This document shows, one piece after another, positions 56,638-64,000 of a stretch of DNA of 64,000 nucleotides. This DNA is from Gemmatimonadota bacterium (GTDB lineage: Bacteria > Gemmatimonadota > Gemmatimonadetes > Gemmatimonadales > Gemmatimonadaceae): NCBI GenBank assembly GCA_040388625.1, contig JAZKBK010000001.1, forward strand, positions 620,001 through 684,000, given 5' to 3'. Every line of letters starts with the position of its first letter. The stretch's first letter is position 1. Under the pieces are notes generated by a model. It was given only the letters and a program-made list of their open reading frames with translations, was not told where the DNA came from and did not search any database. A program made the position numbers and the translations under genes.

Positions 56638-57161
56638 GCCGAATCTCCCGCGCTTGCAGGCTCGGGCGCGTCTTCGAGCGCAGCTGGTGTGACGGATTCC
56701 GGATCGACCGTCGGCATCGCCTGAAGCTTGTCGAGATCACGTGTGAGCTGCGCCAGCCCATCGTCGCTCAGATCACTCGTGTTGACGAGCGCGAGTCCCT
56801 GACCCGCGACACCGGCAGCGCTATTCGCCGCTGGCGTGGCACTGTGTCCGGAGTTGTGCAGCGCGAAGGTGGAGATGCCAACCGCACCGATCAGGCACGC
56901 AGCAGCAAGCTCCAGATAGACTCTGCGCATGCTCGTCCGCTTGCGACGATACGCTGGGATCGCGGCGACTATACGCTCGACGTTCACGGCAGGCATGACT
57001 GCACTTGCACGCACCGCGCGAATGATCGCGAGCTCCGCGGAGCAGTCGTCGCACGCATCCAGGTGCTGTTGCACCCGCACACGCTCGGCCTCCGGCAGCG
57101 TGCCGAGCATCAGCTCCGGCAACGCTTCGCGAACCTCTATGTTCTCACAATCATTCATCAT
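56634..57161 (-). CDS. zinc-binding anti-sigma factor
   Basis: This 175-residue protein has the cytoplasmic zinc motif HLDACDDC (His then Cys-x2-Cys) near the start, a single membrane helix (LELAAACLIGAVGISTF), and a periplasmic tail. This layout is that of anti-sigma factors of ECF sigmas. I start at ATG 57161 (GGAG 7 bases upstream); it overlaps the sigma stop by 11 bases. It presumably holds the sigma factor encoded just before it. Confidence 0.88.
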   Translation of the reverse strand: MMNDCENIEVREALPELMLGTLPEAERVRVQQHLDACDDCSAELAIIRAVRASAVMPAVNVERIVAAIPAYRRKRTSMRRVYLELAAACLIGAVGISTFALHNSGHSATPAANSAAGVAGQGLALVNTSDLSDDGLAQLTRDLDKLQAMPTVDPESVTPAALEDAPEPASAGDSA

Positions 57162-57711
57162 CGAGAAACTCCTTGACCGCGCGCATCGCGTTGTGGTAGT
57201 GGACGCGCGCTGCGCCCTCAGTGGTACCAACCAGCTCCGCGATCTCCTTGTACGAAAGCCCCTGTTCCAGCCGGAGCATGAAAACCTCTTTCTGCTTCTG
57301 CGACAGTGCATCCACTGCCATCCTTACCCGCACCATCGACTCGTCCGCGACCATCGTGTCCAGTGCATCAAACGTCGTAACAGCATCGCCCTCTTCCACC
57401 GTCGCCACCATTCTGCTTCGTCGCTCCGATCGTCGTCGATCCAGTATCAGGCGTCGCGCAATGGTGAAAAGCCATGTTCGGAAGGCACTCTCGCCGCGAA
57501 AGCTCTCGATCGCCGCAAACGCTCTAACGAAGGTATCCTGAACCACTTCATCCACGTTGTCGCGCTCTCCCTCGGCTGCGACGAACCGCGCCAGTCCGGG
57601 AGCATGCCGCTCGACCAGTCTCGTGGCCGCCATGCTTTCACCGATCCGCCATCGGCGAATGAGTTCCGCGTCAGTTGGTTCTTCGGCGACCGGCTGAGCA
57701 GTGACTTCCAC
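57151..57711 (-). CDS. ECF RNA polymerase sigma factor
   Basis: This 186-residue sigma-70-family factor of the extracytoplasmic type has region 2 (FRGESAFRTWLFTIARRLILDRRR, with the -10 recognition helix) and region 4 (LSQKQKEVFMLRLEQGLSYKEIAELVGTTEGAARVHYHNAM). It lacks region 3. It is followed by its anti-sigma factor and by the Spy-like gene, an envelope-stress arrangement. Confidence 0.93.
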   Translation of the reverse strand: MEVTAQPVAEEPTDAELIRRWRIGESMAATRLVERHAPGLARFVAAEGERDNVDEVVQDTFVRAFAAIESFRGESAFRTWLFTIARRLILDRRRSERRSRMVATVEEGDAVTTFDALDTMVADESMVRVRMAVDALSQKQKEVFMLRLEQGLSYKEIAELVGTTEGAARVHYHNAMRAVKEFLDDE

Positions 57712-57756
57712 ACGCTAAATAGACGTTATCCGGCGACATATGTTAAGTGGCAGCGG

Positions 57757-57785
57757 TTGACGGATTTACGTCAGCTGGCTAGCTT
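57757..57785 (+). promoter_or_regulatory. possible sigma-70 promoter of the tetR gene
   Basis: TTGACG (57757-57762) and TAGCTT (57780-57785) are separated by 17 bases. The -10 match is weak. RNA would start near the palindrome at 57795, placing a bound repressor across the start point. Confidence 0.4.
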
Positions 57786-57794
57786 CTTTAGAAC

Positions 57795-57809
57795 GACCGT
57801 TCGACGGTC
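57795..57809. promoter_or_regulatory. operator-like palindrome upstream of tetR
   Basis: GACCGTTCGACGGTC is a perfect 6-3-6 palindrome ending 33 bases before the tetR start. Inverted repeats of this size and base pattern (ACCGT..ACGGT) are typical TetR-family operators, so self-repression is likely. It is also positioned to affect the ECF operon that diverges upstream. Confidence 0.55.
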
Positions 57810-57842
57810 AGGAACCCGCCCAGTCTCAAGAGGTACAGGACG

Positions 57843-58496
57843 ATGCCCGACGAAACAACGCCCACCCCCGCCGACCCGACCTCAGCTCCAGCCGCCAGTA
57901 CCCCGCGCGCGCCCAAGCTGGAAACGCTCCTGGCCGCCGCTGCCACGACCTTCGCGACCCGCGGCTACAGCGGAACGAGTATGCGTGACATCGCGCACGA
58001 TTCCGGCATCTCGCTGTCCGGCATCTACTATTACACCCGCGGCAAGTCGTCGCTCCTCTACGAGATTCAGTCCCGCACCATAGACGCCCTCATCGCCTCG
58101 GCAGCCCAGGCTCTGTCCCGCGTTACCAAGCCGACTGACCAGCTGCTCCAGTTCGTGGAGAATCACGTCTCGTATTCCAACGAGCACCCCGCCTTCGTGC
58201 GCGTTCTGTCGCACGAGACCGCGCCGGACGGCTCGGACGAGCGCCGGGAAGCGGTCGAGGTCAAGCGAAAGCAGTACGTCGATGTCCTGCGTGACATCCT
58301 CGATCGCGTGCGCCAGGAGTTCGAGGCACCAGTCTCCACCGCCTTCGCCGCCGACATGCTCTTCGCGATGATGAGCGGGCCGCGCCAGTGGGGAGTGTCC
58401 GACACGGAGCTCAATGTCGGGATCGCGTCCCGGCTCATCTATGATCTGTTCGTGCACGGCTTTACCGGAGGAACTCCGCCCTCAAGCCGGGCGTGA
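57843..58496 (+). CDS. TetR-family transcriptional regulator
   Basis: This 217-residue protein has a Pro/Thr/Ala-rich lead of about 24 residues and then the TetR N-terminal helix-turn-helix: LETLLAAAATTFATRGYSGTSMRDIAHDSGISLSGIYYYTRGKSSLLYEI. (The first 20 residues of that stretch and the SGIYYYTRGKSSLLYEI end are the family marks.) A helical ligand-binding domain follows. The ligand is unknown. It heads the plus-strand group and shares one base with the GDPD start (TGATG). Confidence 0.9.
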   Translation: MPDETTPTPADPTSAPAASTPRAPKLETLLAAAATTFATRGYSGTSMRDIAHDSGISLSGIYYYTRGKSSLLYEIQSRTIDALIASAAQALSRVTKPTDQLLQFVENHVSYSNEHPAFVRVLSHETAPDGSDERREAVEVKRKQYVDVLRDILDRVRQEFEAPVSTAFAADMLFAMMSGPRQWGVSDTELNVGIASRLIYDLFVHGFTGGTPPSSRA

Positions 58497-59194
58497 TGGA
58501 GTTCATCGCGCACCGCGGAGTCCATGACGTCTTCACCGAGAACACGCTGGATGCCTTCCAGCGCGCGATCGATCTCGGATTCCACGGTGTCGAGCTGGAC
58601 GTACATGTAACCGCGGACGGCATCTGTGTCGTCAATCACGACGAGTCCGTCGTGACGTCCCGGGTCGCGCTATCCATTCGAGGCACCTACTACGACACGC
58701 TGCACGCCGAGGCCCCGCTGCTGCCGCGGCTCGATGCGGTTCTCGAGCTGGTCTCCGGAAAGGCACATGCCTACGTCGAGATCAAGAACCGCGAGGTCGA
58801 GGTCGAGCTCGCCGAGGTTATCCGGCGCAGCTCCGCCGAGGCTTCGGTCCACTCGTTCGATCACGAAGTGATCTTGCGCATGAGGCAGTTGCTGCCGCAA
58901 CTTCGCACCGGGATTCTTCAGACCAGCCGGCTCGTGGACAGCGCCCACGCTCTCCGGGCCGCCGGCGCGACGGATCTCTGGCAGTGGCACGAGTTCGTCG
59001 ATCGCGCGCTGGTCGAGCAGGTAACGGCGGCCGGCGGAAGGGTGATTGTGTGGACTGCAAACACCCCTTCGGAATGGCGCGTATTCGATGATCTGGGAGT
59101 CGCCGCGATCTGCACTGATCTGCCGATCAGTCCAACGTTGGCATCAACTCGAAGCACTCACCCGCGAGGCTCATCTCTGGATGCGAATCACTAG
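58496..59194 (+). CDS. glycerophosphodiester phosphodiesterase
   Basis: This 232-residue enzyme hydrolyses glycerophosphodiesters to glycerol 3-phosphate and an alcohol. It has IAHRGVHDVFTENTLDAFQRAIDLGFHGVELDVHVTADGICVVNHDESV, holding the two His and the Glu/Asp metal ligands (written here in shortened form as AHRG..ENT, ELDVH, NHDES). There is no signal peptide, so it is cytosolic. It sits directly after tetR and overlaps the amidohydrolase start by 14 bases. Confidence 0.9.
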   Translation: MEFIAHRGVHDVFTENTLDAFQRAIDLGFHGVELDVHVTADGICVVNHDESVVTSRVALSIRGTYYDTLHAEAPLLPRLDAVLELVSGKAHAYVEIKNREVEVELAEVIRRSSAEASVHSFDHEVILRMRQLLPQLRTGILQTSRLVDSAHALRAAGATDLWQWHEFVDRALVEQVTAAGGRVIVWTANTPSEWRVFDDLGVAAICTDLPISPTLASTRSTHPRGSSLDANH

Positions 59195-60653
59195 TCTCTT
59201 CCTTCTCTGCGCTGCTGGAGTGGCATGCGCGCACAATCCGGCACCGACGCCAGCTGCATCGCCGTCGACCAGTGCGCCATCCAGTTCCGCAACAGCCGGC
59301 GCAACCGCGAGCGCCACATCGGGGCGCGACAGCGCCGGCAAGCCTGGTATTGGCGCACTGTCGCTTCCGAATGCGAATCCGTTCCCGAGCACGTACGTCC
59401 CGTTCCCGTCACACACGACGCTGATCCGGAACGCAACGATAATGACCGCCGCGGGGCCGACGATGCAGAACGCGTCGATCCTGCTTCGTGACGGCAAGAT
59501 CGTCGCGGTCGGAACCTCGGTCACCGCACCCGCCGACGCTGTAGTGATCGACGGCACCGGCAAGTACGTGACGCCGGGAATCATCGACGTTCACTCCCAC
59601 CTCGGAGTTTACGCCGCACCGGGCGGCGGTGGTCTCAATGACGGAAACGAGGCGACCAATCCGAACACGTCATACGTCTGGGCCGAGCACTCGGTATGGC
59701 CGCAGGATCCGCAGTTCCCGCGCATTCTGGCGGGCGGTGTCACGACGGTCCAGATCCTTCCCGGCTCGGCCAATCTCTTCGGCGGCCGCAGCGCAATTCT
59801 GAAGGTCGTACCATCGCGCACGGTCCAGGGGATGAAGTTTCCGGGGGCCAAGTACGGTGTGAAGATGGCGTGCGGCGAGAACCCCAAGCGTGTCTACGCT
59901 TCGCGCGGGCCGTCAACCCGTATGGGGAACGTCGCGGGCTATCGCACGGCGTACATCCAGGCCGCCGAATACCGCCGCAAGTGGGACGAATGGAACGCGA
60001 ACCACAAGGGACCGCCGCCAGCGCGCGACCTCGGCCAGGAAACGCTCGCAGAAGTATTGCGCGGCGACATTCTTCCACAGATGCACTGCTACCGCGCGGA
60101 CGAGATGGCGCAGATGCTGGACGTCGCGAAGGAATTCGGCTTCAAGATCCGCGCATTCCATCACGCGGTCGAAGCGTACAAGATCGCCGACCTGCTTCGT
60201 GAGAACGGAACGGGCGCCGCGATGTGGGCCGACTGGGGCGGTTTCAAGGAAGAGGCGATGGACGGCATTCGCGCCAACATCGCGCTGGTGGATGCGGCAG
60301 GTGCGAAGGCGATGATTCACTCCGACGATCCGTCCGGATCGCAGCGTCTCAATCAGGAAGTTGCAAAGGCGATGTACGCCGGCCGCGCCGCGGGGATCAA
60401 CGTTACGGAAGACGAAGCAGTCAAGTGGATGACCATCAATCCCGCATGGGCGCTGGAGCTGGACGACAAGATCGGCTCACTCGAACCCGGCAAGGATGCC
60501 GATGTGGTGTTGTGGAGCGGAGATCCGTTCAGCGTTTACACGAAGGCCGAGAAGGTCTGGATCGACGGCGCTATGCTGTTCAACCGTGACGACCCAGCAC
60601 AGAACTGGCGCACCGACTTCGACCTGGGCTACGTGAAGGGAGAAACCCGCTGA
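59181..60653 (+). CDS. amidohydrolase-family lipoprotein (active-site complete)
   Basis: This 490-residue protein begins with a lipoprotein signal (MRITSLFLLCAAGVAC, C16) and a long Ala/Ser/Thr-rich linker. The metal-dependent hydrolase domain has HSH at H138/H140 in GIIDVHSHLG, a second His in RAFHHAVEA, and the Asp in MIHSDDPSGSQRL, so the catalytic metal ligands are present. The ending GSLEPGKDADVVLWSGDPF is the usual C-terminal strand. It is probably exported to the periplasm or outer membrane. The substrate is unknown. ATG 59181 is the start giving the lipobox; upstream frame is GDPD. The following gene starts directly at its stop. Confidence 0.87.
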   Translation: MRITSLFLLCAAGVACAHNPAPTPAASPSTSAPSSSATAGATASATSGRDSAGKPGIGALSLPNANPFPSTYVPFPSHTTLIRNATIMTAAGPTMQNASILLRDGKIVAVGTSVTAPADAVVIDGTGKYVTPGIIDVHSHLGVYAAPGGGGLNDGNEATNPNTSYVWAEHSVWPQDPQFPRILAGGVTTVQILPGSANLFGGRSAILKVVPSRTVQGMKFPGAKYGVKMACGENPKRVYASRGPSTRMGNVAGYRTAYIQAAEYRRKWDEWNANHKGPPPARDLGQETLAEVLRGDILPQMHCYRADEMAQMLDVAKEFGFKIRAFHHAVEAYKIADLLRENGTGAAMWADWGGFKEEAMDGIRANIALVDAAGAKAMIHSDDPSGSQRLNQEVAKAMYAGRAAGINVTEDEAVKWMTINPAWALELDDKIGSLEPGKDADVVLWSGDPFSVYTKAEKVWIDGAMLFNRDDPAQNWRTDFDLGYVKGETR

Positions 60654-61933
60654 TGAAAAAGCAACTTCTATTTGCCGCGTGCGTGACGTTCGTTACCGTC
60701 GCGGCGGCACATGCGCAGACAGTCGCGATCACTGGCGGAACTGTGTATCCGGTGAGTGGTCCGGCGATTCAGAATGGTACGGTACTGATGCGCGATGGCA
60801 AGATCGTCGCGGTGGGTGCTGATGTAGCTGTTCCCGCCGGCGCTCAACGCATCGACGCGACCGGCAAGATCGTTACGCCGGGATTCATCGATGCATCGAC
60901 GACGCTTGGTCTGGTCGAGATTGGTGGTGAGCCGAGCACGCGCGATGCCAACGCCAAGGGGACGGACGCAATCGCAGCCTCGTTCCGTTCGTGGGACGGA
61001 CTCAACTCAGAGTCTGTGAACTGGGCACCGGCGCGCAATGAAGGTGTCACCAGTGCTGTCGTGCTGCCGGGCGGCGGTCTGGTATCCGGAGGAGCCGCGA
61101 TGGTCGATCTGGCTGACGGCACTGCGGCGCAGATGATCCGGCGGGCACCCGTCGCGATGATCGCACAGATCGACAATCCGCGCAGCGCGCAGGCTGGCGC
61201 CCGGGGCGAGCTGATCGGCAAACTTCGGAACCTCATCGAGGACGTGAAGTTCTACCAGGCTCACAGGGCGGACTACGACCGTTCCGCGACGCGCAGCCTC
61301 ACGGCGCCGCGCGTGGATCTGGAAGCAATGATCCCGGTCGTGGAAGGCAAGCTCCCTCTGGCGATTCAGGCCGAGCGAGTTGACGACATTCAGGCCGCGC
61401 TCCGGCTCGCGAAGGAGTTCAACCTCAAGATCATCATCATGGGTGGCGCCGAAGCATGGCTCGCTGCCAATGACCTCGCGGCGGCGCACGTGCCGGTCGT
61501 TGCGGGCGCGATGAACAACATTCCGACCAGCTTCGAGACACTGAACCAGCGTCAGGAGAATCTTGGAATCCTGAGCAAGGCGGGCGTCACCACCGCGATC
61601 GTCGGCAACAACGGCGACGGCGACGAGGAGCTGTTCAACGTGCGCAACATCAAGTACGAAGCAGGTAACGCAGTTGCGTACGGCATGACGCACGACGCGG
61701 CGTTGCGCGCCGTGACGCTCGCGCCGGCCGAGATGTTCGGCGTGGCGGATCACGTCGGCTCGCTGCAGCCGGGGCGTGATGCGAACGTTGTGATCTGGAG
61801 CGGAGACCCGTTCGAGTTCTCGACACACGCGGAGCACGTGTACATCCACGGTCGCGACGTGATCGCGCCGAGCCGGCAGGACATGCTGACTCAGCGATAC
61901 AAGACACTACCGCCGAAGTATTCGCAGCCGTGA
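60653..61933 (+). CDS. amidohydrolase-family paralogue lacking metal ligands
   Basis: This 426-residue secreted paralogue of the preceding gene has a signal peptide (MKKQLLFAACVTFVTVAAAHA). Fold and ending (GSLQPGRDANVVIWSGDPF) match, but the ligands do not. HSH is replaced by STT (S82-T84 in FIDASTTLG), the HHAVEA His site is GGAEA, and the SDDPS Asp site reads GNNGDG. It is likely inactive as a metal hydrolase and may be a structural partner of the first. Confidence 0.85.
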   Translation: MKKQLLFAACVTFVTVAAAHAQTVAITGGTVYPVSGPAIQNGTVLMRDGKIVAVGADVAVPAGAQRIDATGKIVTPGFIDASTTLGLVEIGGEPSTRDANAKGTDAIAASFRSWDGLNSESVNWAPARNEGVTSAVVLPGGGLVSGGAAMVDLADGTAAQMIRRAPVAMIAQIDNPRSAQAGARGELIGKLRNLIEDVKFYQAHRADYDRSATRSLTAPRVDLEAMIPVVEGKLPLAIQAERVDDIQAALRLAKEFNLKIIIMGGAEAWLAANDLAAAHVPVVAGAMNNIPTSFETLNQRQENLGILSKAGVTTAIVGNNGDGDEELFNVRNIKYEAGNAVAYGMTHDAALRAVTLAPAEMFGVADHVGSLQPGRDANVVIWSGDPFEFSTHAEHVYIHGRDVIAPSRQDMLTQRYKTLPPKYSQP

Positions 61934-61958
61934 GCCACACGACACGGTAAGTATTCGA

Positions 61959-61992
61959 GAAAGCCGCCTTCGATGCGAAGGCGGCTTTCTTC
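61959..61992 (+). terminator. rho-independent-type terminator
   Basis: A perfect 14-base stem (GAAAGCCGCCTTCG / CGAAGGCGGCTTTC) with a 3-base ATG loop follows the amidohydrolase gene, and TTC follows; the U run is short. It separates the amidohydrolase pair from the M20 peptidase. Confidence 0.7.
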
Positions 61993-62011
61993 ATGACCGG
62001 GACGGGAATCG

Positions 62012-63610
62012 ATGCAGCAAAAGACTCTTCTGATCGCAGCGCTGTGCGTTGCTGCTCCCTGCAGCGCGCAACGCATTTCCAAGCCAATCTCACCGCCGTC
62101 AAAAGCCGCCGCTCCTGCCGGTGATGCGGCGACGCTCCGCATCGGAGCGCAACGATACCGCCGTTCCCACGAAGCGACGATCCTGCATGAGTTCTCGGAT
62201 CTTCTCGCGCTGCCGAACGTTGCCTCCGACCATCTGAATATTCGCCGCAATGCAGACATGCTCGTAGCGATGCTCAGGAAGCGAGGAGTCGATGCCCGCA
62301 CGCTCGAGCTGGAAGGCGCGTCGCCGGCTGTCTATGGCGTACTCACGGCGCCGGGCGCGACGCACACCGTCATTCTGTATGCGCACTACGACGGCCAACC
62401 TGTCACCGCGTCGCAATGGGCAACGCCGCCCTGGTCGCCGACGCTTCGCGACAAATCACTGGCCGAGGGTGGAAAGACGATCGCGTTTCCTGTGGACAAT
62501 ACGACGCGCGTCAGTGGCGAGGCGCGCATCTATGCGCGGTCATCCGGCGACGACAAGGCAAGCATCGTCGCGATGCTTACCGCCCTCGACGCGCTACATG
62601 CGAGCGGGCGCAAGCCGTCGGTAAATGTCAAATTTCTTTTCGAGGGCGAGGAGGAAGCCGGCTCCCCTCATCTGCTCGCGATCCTGCAGCGCTATCGCGA
62701 GCTGCTGACGGGCGACGTGCTTTTGCTGTGTGACGGGCCCGAGCATCAGAGCGGCAAGCAGCAGTTGCTCTTTGGTGTACGTGGCACGGCGAGCATGGAG
62801 CTCACCGTTTATGGTGCCACGGCTGCGCTGCACAGCGGACACTACGGCAACTGGGCGCCCAATCCTGGCGCAATGCTCGCGAATCTCATCGCCAGCATGC
62901 GTGATGACGACGGCCACATCAGGATCGCCGGCTTCTACGACGACGTTGCGCCTGTCTCGCGCGCGGAGCGGGCCGCGATCCGAGCCGTGCCGCCGATCGA
63001 TTCAGCGTTGCGCCGCTCGCTCGGTCTCGTTCGAACGGAGGACAACAACGCTCCACTCGCCGAGCGACTCATGGCACCAGCGCTCAACGTGCGCGGCCTG
63101 AGCTACGGCAGCGTTGGCGAGCACGCAGCGAATGTGATCTCGACGGAAGCGCACGCGTCCTTCGATTTCCGCCTGGTTCCAGACGAGACGCCGGAGCGCG
63201 TGCGCGAGATCGTTGACGGGCACATCCGAAAGCAGGGTTACTTCGTTACCAGCGACAGCGTGACGATGGCAATGCGATTGGCTCATCCGCGAATCGCGCG
63301 CGTGGTATGGGCGGCCGGTGGCTATCCCGCGAATCGCACCGCGATGGATTCACCGGTCGCGCGGGCCGTCATCAACGTCGCCGCCGACAGCACCGGGAAG
63401 CCACCCGTGGTGTTGCCGACGATGGGTGCCAGTGCGCCGAGTTACGTGTTCGCACAGACTCTGCACGTACCGGTGATCATCGTGCCGATCGCCAATTACG
63501 ACGACAACCAGCACGCCGCGAATGAGAATCTGCGCGTCCAGAACCTGTGGGACGGCATCGAGCTGTATACGGAGATAATGGGCCGGATTGGGACGGTGGC
63601 TTGGCGGTAG
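62012..63610 (+). CDS. secreted M20-family metallopeptidase
   Basis: This 532-residue protein has a signal peptide (LLIAALCVAAPCSAQ). The M20 catalytic residues are H125 and D127 in YAHYDGQP, D180 in SSGDDKAS, and E213/E214 in FEGEEEAGSPH. The later His in TAALHSGHYGNW-like HSGHYGN belongs to the dimerisation/active-site lid. It probably hydrolyses dipeptides or acyl-amino acids in the periplasm. The length (532) is long for the family because of an insert between the two lobes. Confidence 0.88.
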   Translation: MQQKTLLIAALCVAAPCSAQRISKPISPPSKAAAPAGDAATLRIGAQRYRRSHEATILHEFSDLLALPNVASDHLNIRRNADMLVAMLRKRGVDARTLELEGASPAVYGVLTAPGATHTVILYAHYDGQPVTASQWATPPWSPTLRDKSLAEGGKTIAFPVDNTTRVSGEARIYARSSGDDKASIVAMLTALDALHASGRKPSVNVKFLFEGEEEAGSPHLLAILQRYRELLTGDVLLLCDGPEHQSGKQQLLFGVRGTASMELTVYGATAALHSGHYGNWAPNPGAMLANLIASMRDDDGHIRIAGFYDDVAPVSRAERAAIRAVPPIDSALRRSLGLVRTEDNNAPLAERLMAPALNVRGLSYGSVGEHAANVISTEAHASFDFRLVPDETPERVREIVDGHIRKQGYFVTSDSVTMAMRLAHPRIARVVWAAGGYPANRTAMDSPVARAVINVAADSTGKPPVVLPTMGASAPSYVFAQTLHVPVIIVPIANYDDNQHAANENLRVQNLWDGIELYTEIMGRIGTVAWR

Positions 63611-63671
63611 GATAACCGGTATTGCGGGGCCGCGGTTCGGCGGTCATCGCAGCGTATTTGCGCCGACGCTA

Positions 63672-63964
63672 ATCAACGCGCCGATCCGGTACGCCCGCGT
63701 AGGGCGCGGATTCTTCCGCGCCTGGCCCAATTGCGTGGTATCGGACCGTGATATCAACCGGGTTCATAAAATTTCGTCATCCCGCCGAGGATCGTGGTCG
63801 TCGTCCCGCCGAAGGTTGGGATGACGACTTACAACGCGACGACGTTCAACAATATCAGCGTTCATCCAAACCGGCGTTCATCCGATTCCGATTGCGCCTA
63901 AACGGGCCAGGCGCGGAAGAATCCGCGCCCTACGCAAGACCACCAATTCGGCGCGTCCGAAAGC
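63672..63964. repeat. fold-back repeat element B
   Basis: A second copy of the 14.6-kb element, in the gene-free end of the window. Cores: 63703-63722 GGCGCGGATTCTTCCGCGCC and 63910-63929 GGCGCGGAAGAATCCGCGCC, exact reverse complements. Flanks GCGTAGG/CCTGGCCC on the left and GGGCCA/CCCTACGC on the right, then CCAATTCGGCGCG as in element A. It may continue beyond 64000; the last about 35 bases also resemble the region following element A (gcgtaccgatccg). Confidence 0.7.
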
Positions 63965-64000
63965 GTCGTCGGAAACGCGTACCGATCCGGCGCGTGGCTC

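Overview
The window is a GC-rich chromosomal segment of a free-living, aerobic Gram-negative bacterium. Several things point to the phylum Gemmatimonadota: the style of the proteins, a type-B succinate dehydrogenase in the order C-A-B, the gap-pgk-tpiA-secG run, a Tad pilus locus, many secreted amidohydrolases and peptidases, and outer-membrane proteins. This assignment is an inference from gene content, because no rRNA gene is present. Nearly everything from 1 to 57.7 kb is on the minus strand (one small plus-strand gene at 31.2 kb); from 57.8 kb to 63.6 kb the genes are on the plus strand.

Layout. 0-2.3 kb: a PQQ alcohol dehydrogenase with the lanthanide-type Asp pair and a c-type cytochrome cut by the window edge. 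2.4-7 kb: TCA-cycle operon mdh-sdhC-sdhA-sdhB plus a small membrane protein. 7-8.7 kb: molybdopterin genes moaD-moaE-moaA. 8.7-14.5 kb: HU-like protein, carA, secG, the glycolytic genes tpiA-pgk-gap, and comF. 15.1-26 kb: a long, tightly overlapping housekeeping run, yicC-gmk-rpoZ-coaBC-udg-dnaB(intein)-radA-ispD-tsaC-LMW phosphatase-aroE. 26-30.6 kb: TonB-receptor-like protein, pepA and icd. 30.7-36.4 kb: small secreted proteins, a cupin/truncated-globin pair, two glycosyltransferases, tRNA-Leu(CAA) and a carboxypeptidase-regulatory-like protein.

36.4-47.3 kb is a complete Tad (Flp) pilus locus: three tandem 56-residue pilins, prepilin peptidase, TadE, CpaB, secretin CpaC, CpaE, ATPase CpaF, TadB, TadC and two TadG-like proteins. 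47.6-52.2 kb holds a methyltransferase and a five-gene operon running from an outer-membrane porin through a PstS-like protein and two unknown proteins to a Ser/Thr kinase. 52.3-55.9 kb encodes a 1194-residue protein I do not recognise. 56.1-57.7 kb is an ECF sigma / anti-sigma / Spy-like envelope-stress operon. The plus-strand end carries a TetR regulator with a likely operator, a glycerophosphodiester phosphodiesterase, two tandem amidohydrolases (the second has lost its metal ligands) and an M20 peptidase.

The least ordinary items are: a family of fold-back repeat elements whose paired palindromic cores are exact inverted copies of each other within an element but differ between elements; the DnaB intein with an apparent helix-turn-helix domain; coaBC, which has no ATG/GTG/TTG start and probably begins at CTG; the porin-to-kinase operon; the 1194-residue protein; and the metal-less amidohydrolase paralogue. 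No CRISPR array, insertion sequence or prophage was seen.
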